In this document: in pieces, positions 24,354-37,731 of the stretch
Numbering within the stretch: position 1 is the first letter of the stretch
How the letters are laid out: the number at the start of each line of letters is the position of its first letter
NCBI GenBank assembly: GCA_023614405.1
Contig: CM042694.1
Location: 111,164,685 to 111,228,684 of the forward strand
DNA: 64,000 bases
Reading direction: 5' to 3'
Source of the DNA: Avena insularis
Taxonomy: Eukaryota > Streptophyta > Magnoliopsida > Poales > Poaceae
Notes under the pieces: model-generated
Told to the model about the DNA's origin: nothing
What the model saw: only the letters and a program-made list of their open reading frames with translations
The model's database searches: none
Made by a program: the position numbers and the translations under genes

Positions 24354-27300
24354 TGTGGCATCCCGGAAAAACCACTACTAGAAAATCGCTGTGTTTTTGT
24401 GCATTGTATCATCATGACCGCATGCTCATGTTATCATGCCACCTTGCATTTGAGCATCGTCATGTCATCATGCATTTGTTTGTCTAAAACTATTTTCTAA
24501 AAGCCTAGTTTTGTTTTCTAAATATTCCCCGTCTTAATTTCAAATCAAAACTCTGGTCTTTTCCGGATCTTTTATTTGTCCAAAAAAAAACTATTTACAA
24601 AAGTCTACTTTAAATTAAAATAAAAGTTTATATTATTTTTGGGAGACAGCCAGCCAGGCCCGAAAGCCCGGCCGGCCACCTCCAAACCCTAGTCTAAAAA
24701 TATCTAGTTCTAGTCCTAATTCTACCCAATCCTATCCTACCCAGCCCCCCTCCACCTCACCCCGGCCAACCCCGTCTCGCCACCTCACCAGCCCACACCC
24801 TGGTCCAATCCCCACACGCCACACACGCACACACCCAGCCGCCACCTCACACCAACTCCTCCTCCCTGTGTTTCCGCCAGTCGCTCACCCAGGACCATGA
24901 CCACTGGCGCGCACTCCCGCGTCGCCCAGGGCCACCCATGCCCCGGTCCCACCACCTTCTCCACCAACCACGCCTCACGTCGGTCCCACGTGCAGACGCG
25001 CACAGGCCGCTCCCCCCAACCCCCGCGTTCCTCTCTCCCTCACGATTCCTTCCTCCGTTTCGTCCTCCCTCTGCAGCAAGCTCTACCCCCACCGCCGTGG
25101 TTCTCTCGCCCTGTCCCCGCAGTAGAGCCCCGTCCGTGGCTGCCGCCTCTCCTACCGGGGCCCCTCCTCAGCACCTCCACTGCCATTCCTGTGTCGCCTC
25201 CCTCCGGGAGCCTGTCGCCGCGCGTCCTGCTCCTCATCGCTTCCGAAGCCGCAACCGCGTGTTCTCACCACCTCCTCACCTGCCGCCCCTGCCTCCCTCT
25301 GCCTGCGCCGGTCCTGGCCTCGTCCGTGGCCGCCCCTCCTCTGCGCGCAGTTCCTCTCCACCGCCTTCCTCCTCCTCGCCCCGGTAGATCCTTGCTCATC
25401 TGCCTCTCCCCTAGCGCCTTGAGCTTCACCGTCTTGTCCGACCGTCGTCGTCGCCACTGCCTCGGCTGACGTCGACCATCGCCGCATCGAGCTCGCCCCG
25501 GCCACGCACATGGTACTGCCTCGTTGTTCTCCTACTGCGTCTCGAGCCTGGCCGGTCGCCGACGACCTCACACCAGACCATGGCCCCTGTACCCAAGTAC
25601 CTGCTCCGGCTCCACCGTGGGGTCCGCCTCCGCCTCTAGCAGTTGTAAATCCATCTCTGTTCCGGGTGTATGTGCTCGACTGAGTCCTGCTGCCCTTTTA
25701 CCTTAGACACGAGTTTGGGGCGATGTACTGATGTTAGGATGAGGATGGTGTGTGGCGATGTTTATGTTTCGGCTGTTCTGGCGCCGCATAGCTACATCAT
25801 CTACATCCGAGGATCGTGTATCCGAGGCCCCCGTCAAGATCTTCACAACTACAAGGCCTACAAGACATTCCAAATACGATCCCGCCGACACCGAACTCGG
25901 ACGCCAAGTTCTTCCTCTCGGGCACGAAGACGCCGAGACCCGGGACGCCAAGATCTCTGCTATGAAACGACAAGACCGACGACATGACCCGACGACCGTG
26001 GATGCGACAAGATCGTCTCTCGGACGCCAAGTTCTTCATCTCGAACGCCAAGATCGGCCGATACACGGACCCGACAAGATCTTCGCGACGACAAGATCGA
26101 CCCCGACCAGGGCGCACCCGATGACCCTCCGACGCCAAACCAAAGTCCTTCGACAACCTCCGAAGACCGATCACATTGAACCGCTCTCCCCACCGACCCT
26201 GTCGAACCCCGGACCCCCGGAACCCAAGATCTGCCGAACCCAGATGTGTGAACCTTTTCCGAGCCCCTATTTTATAAATGCTATATATAAAACCTGTTGC
26301 ATAATAATTGTTCATCTCGCATGCATATCATAAACATGCCAGATCTTCTGCCGTAGTATTAAATATTGTATCCGGTGTTTCTGCTAGTGTTTGCTTCTTC
26401 GCGGATTAGGCCGATGAGTTGATGCGAGTATCGACAAGTTCTCCGGATATGAACATTCGGCAGTGTTTCCCAGGCGAGCATCTCTCCCCCTTCTACCTAT
26501 TTTGCATTTATAGTGTTTATTTCCTCCTGTTGATCTATTGTTATCCGTGTCGCGATGCTTTAGTTTCCGAACACCAGTTATACCCCGTGCACCCTCTATA
26601 TTGCCTTGGACACCTCCTATTACCCGTGTTTGGTAGATAGCTGGCCTTGCGAGTCGTAGTTGCTTGCTCAGGTGCGATCTCGTGTTGTCAAGTACCACAG
26701 TTGTTGAAATGTTGACAGATACTTAATCGTGGAGATGTTTACTGGGGGAGATGATCATGACTTTAAATACAACTATTAAAATGCTAGATATAACTAATGC
26801 AGAGGCATCGGTGGGCAATAGATGTTATTTGGTTCTTCCACGCTCACTTGTGTCCCGTAGGACCCCGAGTACTTGATACCTGTTCCTTGACTATTCGCAC
26901 TATCCACATCCGGGAGGCCTTATGGACCCCCCTAAGCCAGAGCTTGATTCATTTCTATTTCTTGGGGCCACAAAGTAGTTTCGGGCTTTATTACTATCCT
27001 GTACCTATGCCATGCTTTACTACTTTATTTAAGATTGTGCGTGGAGCACCTGTACTGTTTAGGATTGCGGAGTGTTTTCGCGGTATCGACAAGCCCAGTC
27101 ACACTTTCGGGTTCCCAGTCATTTACAGCCATTGGCGCAAACCTTGGGTCCATCTCGGAGCCGGCCAACTTCGTTGCGGGTAGCTTAATGGGGTGGCCCC
27201 TAAAATATTTCTAAATCATGTGATCACTTTGTCGTGAATGCCTCATTGGGATTTGATTTGGTTTTTCCGAGGTTGATCGAGTGTGTGTTGCTATTTGTCC

Positions 27301-28356
27301 ACCCCTGCAGGGTAAAACTTTCTGAAAGCCGTGTCCGCGGTTATGGACGACTTGGAGCACAGTATCTCGATCATAGACAAGCATAACTAAAGTAGTTCTA
27401 TAAATTGGACTTAATATATCTGAGTAGTAATCAACTTCACTATAACGGAATGGATATTAAAAATGCCAACCACTGGTGTACCTGGGTTGTTTTGCTATAC
27501 CTGCCTAGTAAGTATTACAACTCCAATGGAATGTGATAAAAGTGCCAACAATTGCTGGGTTTTGGGCTTCCTCAGGACAATTATATCTGACTAGTAAATG
27601 TTCCAACTACAACGGAATGTTAATTAAAAATGTCCACTACTTATGCTTCAGGACGACTCATGCTATCTATATCTGATTAGTAATTGCAGCAACTATAACG
27701 GAATGAGTAAAATTGCCAACTGTGTGAGTTCCTTGGTCCGACTTCCTCGTTTGGTCTCGAGGGGGAAATACCAGGATGGGTTTGTTTGGTGTTAGCTTCA
27801 GGTTGGATCCGAATAGGTCTTTCTTATCTCTCTCTGATAACCGCTAGTTGTATCGAGTCTCTATAGGTTGTTTAGTGCATTGGCTGCCGCTTGAGCCTAC
27901 CATACCTATGTAGGCGAGAGCCGAATTCTAGCCTCGCCTGTAATCTTGGCCTCGATCGACGCTCCTCTTTTTCCTTTGCCCTTTGCGGCACCCCTTTGTT
28001 TTAGCAGGTTGAGATCGGCGTCGTTAGCGGGGTTACCCTTCCGGCTTGGCCAAGGGTTATGGACGCCATTGGTTATTCTTCAGGGCTCTTAGCCCCATTT
28101 GCATCTTGTCCGTAGCCGGACGCTCTATCGTTTTCAAGGTGATTTGGATCTTTGTATATTATATCTGTATTCTTGACTCGTTGAGTCGCTGTTGTATATA
28201 TATCTATTCTGTGGGTCCCATCGAGGACTGTTGTGTAATGGTATTACTTTGTTTTCCACCCGCACGAAAGTGTCTGGTGGGCGTCCTTGAATCCTTTCTA
28301 TGCGGGTTTGGCGGAAAGGGCTAAAACTTGCATAGGGTCGATTCGAGGGTGTTACA
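24354..28356 (+). repeat. 5' LTR (4003 bp) of the large Gypsy element
   Basis: It begins TGTGGCATCCCGG and ends GGGTGTTACA, directly before GAG plus the primer site. A 193-residue frame (25752-26333) recurs with the same length in the other LTR (30547-31128). It consists of degenerate repeats of a GACGCCAAGTTCTTC unit and is not convincingly coding. Confidence 0.88.
25880..26230 (+). repeat. Degenerate GACGCCAAG(A/T)TC tandem-like repeats in the LTR
   Basis: The unit GGACGCCAAGTTCTTC or GACGCCAAGATC recurs about six times here. It occurs again at 30690-31030 in the sister LTR and in decayed form at about 17400-17640 in the solo LTR. Mixed spacing suggests an old expanded motif. Confidence 0.6.
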
Positions 28357-29145
28357 GAGTGGTATCAGAGCTCAGCAGTTGCGATACCCCACAAGTCTAG
28401 CCTATAGGATAACCTAGTTAACGGCCGATGTAGAGTGTCAAAACTATTTTTGCAAAATCGGTTCGATAGATGTGATTAGGTCTGCTTTTACTCTTTACCC
28501 CTCTGTTGTTCTCCTCTTACATGTGCGTGTTTTAAATCTGCTCTCTTACCTTTCTTCAAGTCCAGGATTTCTCGTGGTTGGGTTCCGTCGTACCTTTAGG
28601 GTTTCGCTTCCTCCTTTGGCAACGGTGCTTCTACCACCGGACTTCATGCTATCTGAGTGATCCTTTATCTGTGGTACCATTCTTTGGTCCTTGTTGTGCC
28701 TTCCAGTGTTTTCTGACGCGATGACATCATCTACGCCAGATCCGATGCAGAGCCTGCATCACCTCTTTTATTTCTGAACCTCGATTGTCGAGATCTTGAT
28801 CGATTCGAGAATGGTTGCGCTTTTCTCTTGATTGTGAGTAATAGTTTGGGTGCGTGATGGATTGGCCCCCATGCCGACTACTCAATCTATTTGCTCTCGT
28901 ACATTGAAGTGGATGAGAATGCGTCGTTTCTCTCTTTTTATCGAAGTTAGAGGTGGCTTTATTTGTTGATACCTCTGCCTTCGCCCATTGTTCCCGGAGT
29001 GTTCTCTCGACGATCACGGACAACGACCTCTTGTTAGTGGTGTCGCGAGGATCTACACGAAGCGAGAAGATTCAGATTGCCGACCTTCTTCCCGGTACCA
29101 CGAGGCGGATCTCGAGGGCGAGATCCATTGTTAGTGGTGTCGAAT
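28357..29145 (+). mobile_element. Internal region of the large Gypsy element with tRNA-Met primer site
   Basis: TGGTATCAGAGC at 28360-28371 is the primer binding site. No gag or pol motif is visible in any frame over 789 bp. The end (GAGGGCGAGATCCATTGTTA to 29145) resembles a decayed polypurine-tract region. Confidence 0.78.
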
Positions 29146-32100
29146 TGTGGCATCCCGCAAAAACCACTACTAGAAAATCGCTGTGTTTTTGTGCATTGCA
29201 TCATCATGACCGCATGCTCATGTTATCATGCCACCTTGCATTTGAGCATCGTCATGTTATCATGCATTTGTTTGTCTAAAACTATTTTCTAAAAGCCTAG
29301 TTTTGTTTTCTAAATATTCCCCATCTTAATTTCAAATCAAAACTCTGGTCTTTTCCGGATCTTTTATTTGTCCAAAAAAACTATTTACAAAAGTCTACTT
29401 TAAATTAAAATAAAAGTTTATATTATTTTTGGGAGGCAGCCAGCCAGGCCCGAAAGCCCGGCCGGCCACCTCCAAACCCTAGTCTAAAAATATCTAGTTC
29501 TAGTCCTAATTCTACCCAATCCTATCCTACCCAGCCCCCCTCCACCTCACCGCGGCCAACCCCGTCTCGCCACCTCACCAGCCCACACCCCTGGCCCAAT
29601 CCCCACACGCCACACACGCACACACCTAGCCGCCACCTCACCCCAACTCCCTCCTCCCTGTTTTCCTCAGCACTTTGCTTCGAATGACCACACAGGCACG
29701 CACTCCCGTGTCGCCTAGGGCCACCCACGCCCCGGTCCCACCACCTTATCCACCAACCACGCCTCACGTCGGTCCCACGCGCAGACGCGCACAGGCCGCT
29801 CCCCCCAACCCCCGCGTTCCTCTCTCCCCCACGATTCCTTCCTTTGTTTCGTCCTCCCTCTGCAGCATGCTCTACCCCCGCCGCCGTGGTTCTCTCGCCC
29901 TGTCCCCGCAGCAGAGCCCCGTCCGTGGCCGCCGCCTCTCCTACCGGGGCCCCTCCTCAGCACCTCCAACGTCGTTCCTATGTCGCCTCCGCTCCGGGAG
30001 CCCGCCGCCGCGCGTCCCGCTCCTCTTCGCTTCGGAAGCCGCCACCGCGTGTCCTCACCACCTCCTCACCTGCCGCCCCTGCCTCCCTCTGCCTGCGCCG
30101 GTCCCGGCCTCGTCCATGGCCGCCCCTCCTCTGCGCACAGTTCCTCTCCACCGCCTTCCTCCTCCTCGCCCCAGCAGATCCTTGCTCGTCTGCCTCTCCC
30201 CTGGCGCCGTCCAGGCTTCTGCCTGTCGTCGCGCCGGTCGCCATCGCCACCTTGGCCTGCGGCACGTCGACCACCGCCGCATCGAGCTCGCCCCGGCCAC
30301 GCGCATGGTACTGCCTCGCTGTCCTCCTACCGCGTCTCGAGCCTGGCCGGTCGCCGACGACCTCACACCAGACCATGGCCCCTGTACCCAAGTACCTGCT
30401 CCGGCTCCACCGTGGGGTCCGCCTCCGCCTGCAGCAGTTGTAAATCCATCTCTGTTCCGGGTGTCTGTGCTCGACCGAGTCCTGCTGCCCTTTTACCTTA
30501 GACACGAGTTTGGGGCGATGTACTGATGTTAGGATGAGGATGGTGTGTGGCGATGTTTATGTTTCGGCTGTTCTGGCGCCGCATAGCTACATCATCTACA
30601 TCCAAGGATCGTGTATCCGAGGCCCCCGTCAAGATCTTCGCAAGTACAAGGCCTACAAGACCTTCCAAAGACGATCCCGCTGAGACCAAACTCGGACGCC
30701 AAGTTCTTCCTCTCGGACCCGAAGACGCCGAGACCCGGGACGCCAAGATCTCCGCTATGAAACGACAAGACCGACGACATGACCCGACGACCGCGGATGC
30801 GACAAGATCGTCCCTCGGACGCCAAGTTCTTCATATCGAATGCCAAGATCGGCCGATACGCGGACCCGACAAGATCTTCGTGACGACACGATCGACCCCG
30901 ACCAGGGCGCACCCGATGACCCTCCGACGCCAAACCAAAGTCCTTCGACAACCTCCGAAGACCGATCTCATTGAACCGCTCTCCTCACCGACCCTGTCGA
31001 ACCCCAGACCCCCGGAACCCAAGATCTGCCGAACCCAGATGTGTGAACCTTTTCCAAGCCCCTATTTTATAAATGCTATATATAAAACCTGTTGCATAAT
31101 AATTGTTCATCTCGCATGCATATCATAAACATGCCAGATCTTCTGCCGTAGTATTAAATATTGTATCCGGTGTTTCTGCTAGTGTTTGCTTCTTCGTGGA
31201 TTAGGCCGATGAGTTGATGCGAGTATCGACAAGTTCTCCGAATATGAACATTCGACAGTGTTTCCCAGGCGAGCATCTCTCCCCCTTCTACCTATTTTGC
31301 ATTTATAGTGTTTATTTCCCCCTGTTGATCTATTGCTATCCATGTCACGATGCTTTAGTTTCCGAACACCAGTTATACCCCGTGCAGCCTCTATATTGCC
31401 TTGGACACCTCCTATTACCCGTGTTTGGTAGATAGCTGGCCTTGCGAGTCGTAGTTGCTTGCTCAGGTGCGATCTCGTGTTGTCAAGTACCACAGTTGTT
31501 GAAATGCTGGCAGATGCTTATTGGTGGAGATGTTTACTGGGGGAGATGATCATGACTTTAAATACAACTATTAAAATGCTAGATATAACTAATGCAGAGG
31601 CATCGGTGGGCAATAGATGTTATTTGGTTCTTCCACGCTCACTTGTGTCCCGTAGGACCCCGAGTACTTGATACCTGTTCCTTGACTATTCGCACTATCC
31701 ACATCCGGGAGGCCTTATGGACCCCCCTGAGCCAGAGCTTGATTCATTTCTATTTCTTGGGGCCACAAAGTAGTTTCGGGCTTTATTACTATCCTGTAGC
31801 TATGCCATGCTTTACTGCTTTATTTAAGATTGTGCGTGGAGCACCTGTACTGTTTAGGATTGCGGAGTGTTTTTGCGGTATCGACAAGCCCAGTCACACT
31901 TTCGGGTTCCCAGTCGTTTACAGCCATTGGCGCAAACCTTGGGTCCGTCTCGGAGCCGGCCAACTTCGTTGCGGGTATCTTAATAGGGTGGCCCCTAAAA
32001 TATTTCTGAATCCTGTGATCGCTTTGTCGTGAATGCCTTGTTGGGTTTTGATTTGGTTTTTCCGAGATTGATCGAGTGTGTGTTGCTATTTGTGCACCCC

Positions 32101-33271
32101 TGCAGGGTAAAACTTTCTGAAAGCCGTGTCCGTGGTTATGGACGACTTGGAGCACAGTATCTCGATCATAGACAAGCAGAACTAAAGTAGTGTTATAAAT
32201 TTGACTTAATATATCTGACTAGTAATCAGCTTCACTATAACGGAATGGATATTAAAAATGCCAACCACTGGTGTACCTGGGTTGTTTTTTTATACCTGCC
32301 TAGTAAGTATTACAACTCCAATGGAATGTGATAAAAGTACCAACAATTGCTGGGTTTTGGGCTTCCTCGGGACAATTATATCTGACTACTAAATGTTCCA
32401 ACTACAGCAGAATGTTAATTAAAACCACTATTCAAAAAATCATCTGAATCAACGATTAATAGGACGATTAATTGCTACTAGGGATCTAACCGTGTCGATT
32501 ACCACTAATCGGTTGTGTTAATCCTGTAGCCCGACTAATAGCTCTAATAGACCGATTACTAGGTATATTTCCGATTAACTACTACACTTGGTCAAAAAAG
32601 TTGCAAAATTTTCAAGGCATATCGTACGCGCTAACTGCTAGCATCCTAGAAGTAGGTTTTGCGATGCTCCTACTTGATTCCCGCCTCCAAGAGCTCGATT
32701 CCCACCGTCACCAACCAGTAACCTAGGTAGGTGGTGGGAGAAGAGCAACTTCAGAGGTCAGAGGAGGATAACGGAAGGAGGGCATATGGTGGATCCCGAG
32801 TCGCTCGTGATATTGAAGATTAGGTCAGTGAGGAGAAGCGTATGTGTTTTAATGGGCTCTAGATAAGTAGGGTAGGGCATATAAAGGTATATATACTAAT
32901 TCTTTCTTATATACACGTGTTTTAGATGCTAATTTGTGTAGGTTGCACCATTTAATAGCTGACCGATTAAATCGGTTAATCATCTGAATTCCGATTAGTC
33001 ACTACTCCCAAGTCGACCGAGCAGTTAACGATTTCCGATTTCCTTACCATTGATTAAAACTGTCCACTACTTATGCTTCAGGACGACTCATGCTATCTAT
33101 ATCTGATTAGTAATTGCAGCAACTATAACGAAATGAGTAAAATTGCCAACTGTGTGAGTTCCTTGGTCCGACTTCCTCGTTTGGTCTCGAGGGGGAAATA
33201 CCAAGATGGGTTTGTTTGGTGTTAGCTTCAGGTTGGATCCGAATAGGTCTTTCTTATCCCTCTCTGATAAC
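29146..33271 (+). repeat. 3' LTR of the large Gypsy element, truncated and carrying an insertion
   Basis: It is homologous to 24354-28356 from TGTGGCATCCCGC onward and contains an extra 635 bp (hAT-like element plus its duplication). Identity stops after CTCTCTGATAAC at 33271, where the sister LTR continues for about 515 bp more. Confidence 0.88.
32426..33052. mobile_element. hAT-like non-autonomous DNA element (627 bp) with ATTAAAAC target duplication
   Basis: Comparison with the sister LTR shows a clean insertion. ATTAAAAC occurs on both sides (32418-32425 and 33053-33060), and an 8-bp duplication is the hAT signature. The ends are CACTATTCAAAA and TTCCTTACCATTG, a weak inverted repeat. 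Many CGATTA / TAATCG units near both ends look like subterminal transposase-binding repeats. No coding capacity. Confidence 0.78.
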
Positions 33272-33961
33272 TTTTTTGGAGGGTGTAGCGGTTACGAGTC
33301 ATCATCGCTTATGTTGATTTGACATTGTCTTTCTTTTTCTTTCTCTTTATTTTCTTTTCTTTATTTTCTTTTGGATTTGCTTGTGTTGTTTGCCCCATTA
33401 GTGGTCTCGCAATTGTACTTATGGTTGCTATATTAGTATAAGCAGACGGGAACATGTTTGGAGGAGTAGTAAACTAAACCCCAAGTCTTATTTTCTTTCA
33501 CCATTTCCGTATGTACTCTATGTATATTCACAGTTGAAGAAAAAAAAATACATCAATCTATATTTTCTACGCATCCAATGCAAATACACTCAAAATTGCA
33601 ATTCAGATACAAAGCTCTCCGAACATACAAGCATGGCCAAACATTGCATACAAAAATAATTGAGACAAAATCATCCAACATAAATGAGATAATTATCACC
33701 AAAAAAAAAAATCACCATCGTATGTGGCTCGTGTCAAAGTATCTCGCGTCGACGCCACCAACCACCGCCAAACTCAGCTGCAAAAGAAGCACCAAACCCC
33801 GCATCGAGTGGTGGAGCCTCGGTGGGTTGGTGGATCCGCAACCTCTCCCGTTCTCTTCTCCCCATAAAACCCCTACTCACCCCTCCCCTATCCCCTCGCC
33901 GCCTCCTCTCCCCTCTCCCCCATCTCACTCCCCCAGATCCAGCCCCTCCCGATCCCCAGCC
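33272..33961 (+). promoter_or_regulatory. SAHH upstream region
   Basis: The deletion breakpoint of the repeat nest is 690 bp upstream of the SAHH start codon, so all the local promoter lies here. Features are a pyrimidine tract (about 33325-33372), a TATA-like CATAAAAC (33863-33870) and a C/T-rich leader from about 33890 to 33961, as often found in highly expressed plant housekeeping genes. A frame-compatible upstream ATG at 33578 lies before the TATA-like box, so it is not the start. Confidence 0.55.
33863..33870 (+). promoter_or_regulatory. Candidate TATA box of SAHH
   Basis: CATAAAAC lies 92 bp upstream of the ATG and about 30 bp before the C/T-rich leader. Position and composition are plausible, but no transcript evidence is available. 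Confidence 0.4.
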
Positions 33962-36306
<2,345 letters not shown>

Positions 36307-37583
36307 AGAGGGTAGGGTGCCCAGCACAGACTCCTGGCTGGCTTGCCTTAGCAGCCTCAGATGCAGCAGCAGCTACATGTGGATGTGAACTCCGCTCAAT
36401 CGATTTATCAACTACTGTATCTTTTTGTATCATCTTGCATTTTTTAGGCGGAGGATTTATTATGGTTATGTTTTGAGCCCTGTGAGGGTTGGAAGAGGAG
36501 GTGTGTTTGCTTCTGCTGAGAAATAATGGCAATTTTCAATGGTTTAAGGGCACTATGTGGTTGGAAAGAAACTCTCATCTATTGCATCTCATAGGGAAGG
36601 TCAGAAAAATGTTTCTGTTTAAGGGCGTTTACTACTTCCACAAAGTTTCTATTCCTTGCCGAACGGCGAGACTACTCATGTGCCTCGTTGTTTTGCCTGT
36701 GTGGTACCCAGATTATTACCCACTTGTTTGACTATGCTAACCAGTTTTGGGATACTAAACGGATGTACCCAGATGGTAATCAAGTGGCTTATTTACCCTC
36801 TTTTGTAATCGGTTTCGCTACAACTTCTGTGCAACACCATAGTTCATTGCACTGCTGTTAGGTTACTACACTGTCAGCATGAAACATTTTTGCAATTTGA
36901 TCTTTCTCTCACCAATATCGAAAATTTCTTTTTTGAGGGTGCATAGAGTTTTTATGTTAACACCGAACCACTGCTGCAGTTATCACAAACATGATAACGG
37001 ATCTTGAGACATTAGCAACCATCATGGAGCTCTCTATGGTTCTTTTTGGCAAGGTTGCCCAAGTTCATGGGCACGGCCAAGTTGCTCCCTCTTCTGAATC
37101 TCCATGCTTCAAAGGATATCATTAGCCGTCGAGTATGATTGCGTCAAAAGGATGGATCTACTACCTTCATCCTGACTTGATTTGAAAGACATTACATTGA
37201 CCTCCTCCAATCTCCATTCTAGTGAGGAGCTCGATATATCCAGAGACAATTTTGCACTGAGTGTGCAACATAGTGACTTGATGTCACTATGCCAGTTCAG
37301 TTGGTTATATATAGTGTTGAGATATACTAGTGACTTGTGTCATGGACGCAAATTTGTGACAATATGCAAGACAGCCATCAATACAAACACAACATGCATT
37401 AGATCGGTGAAGAACAGAAGCAAAATTGTCACAAGAAGGAATCACACAAGTTGACCCACCAGATGAAACCATTTTCGACGACAGAGTAAACTACCAAGTT
37501 AAATTTCCAGCACCCTGCCCGGCGAACCATTATTCAGGACTACACAACAACTACTTCCACTCCAGTGCTACGTTAACCGTCCA
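36307..37583. other. SAHH 3' untranslated region and convergent intergenic spacer
   Basis: The 3' UTR probably covers the first 150-250 bp, with T-rich tracts near 36420-36450 and AATAATGG near 36521 as a possible poly(A) signal. The rest up to the MITE at 37584 has no recognisable gene or repeat. The neighbouring NIPA gene converges from the right. Confidence 0.45.
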
Positions 37584-37675
37584 CTCCCTCCGTTCCAGAA
37601 CATAAGCCTTTTTAGTGTACTAGTTCAATTTGAGCTTCTACTAGAAAGGCTTATATTATTTAGGAACAGAGGGAG
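37584..37675. mobile_element. Stowaway-type MITE (about 92 bp)
   Basis: CTCCCTCCGTTCC at the left and GGAACAGAGGGAG at the right form the standard Stowaway (Tc1/mariner) inverted repeats. TA follows the right end, but the left flank is CA, so the TA duplication has one mutation. The element lies 57 bp from the NIPA stop codon and may be in its 3' UTR. Confidence 0.85.
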
Positions 37676-37731
37676 TACACGATACCTTGGGAGTTAAACA
37701 CAACCCCTTAAGAACATACGGAACAGCTAGA

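Larger units (their letters stand above)
24354..33271 (+). mobile_element. Large non-autonomous Gypsy element with 4-kb LTRs and 0.8-kb internal region (right LTR truncated)
   Basis: Two nearly identical LTRs flank a 789-bp internal segment that starts with a tRNA-Met primer site three bases after the LTR. The primer type, the LTR ends (TGTGGCATCCC...TGTTACA) and the phrase CGAGGGCGAGATCC near the 3' end of the internal region fit the Tekay/Del group of Gypsy elements. Nothing is encoded, so it is an internally deleted, LARD-like element. The left flank is CTCTC. The target duplication cannot be checked because the right LTR is cut at about 33271. Confidence 0.82.

Noticed and set aside
24897..25571. 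Pro/Ser-rich frames of up to 190 residues
   Set aside because: They lie in the GC-rich part of the 5' LTR. The homologous part of the sister LTR has different frame limits, so there is no conservation as protein.
29675..30526. 283-residue Pro-rich frame
   Set aside because: It lies in the 3' LTR, is not matched in length in the sister LTR, and has dense overlapping frames on the other strand.
33578..33961. Upstream in-frame extension of SAHH
   Set aside because: It lies before the TATA-like box, is of low complexity, and the family starts at MALSVEK. The frame is open by chance.
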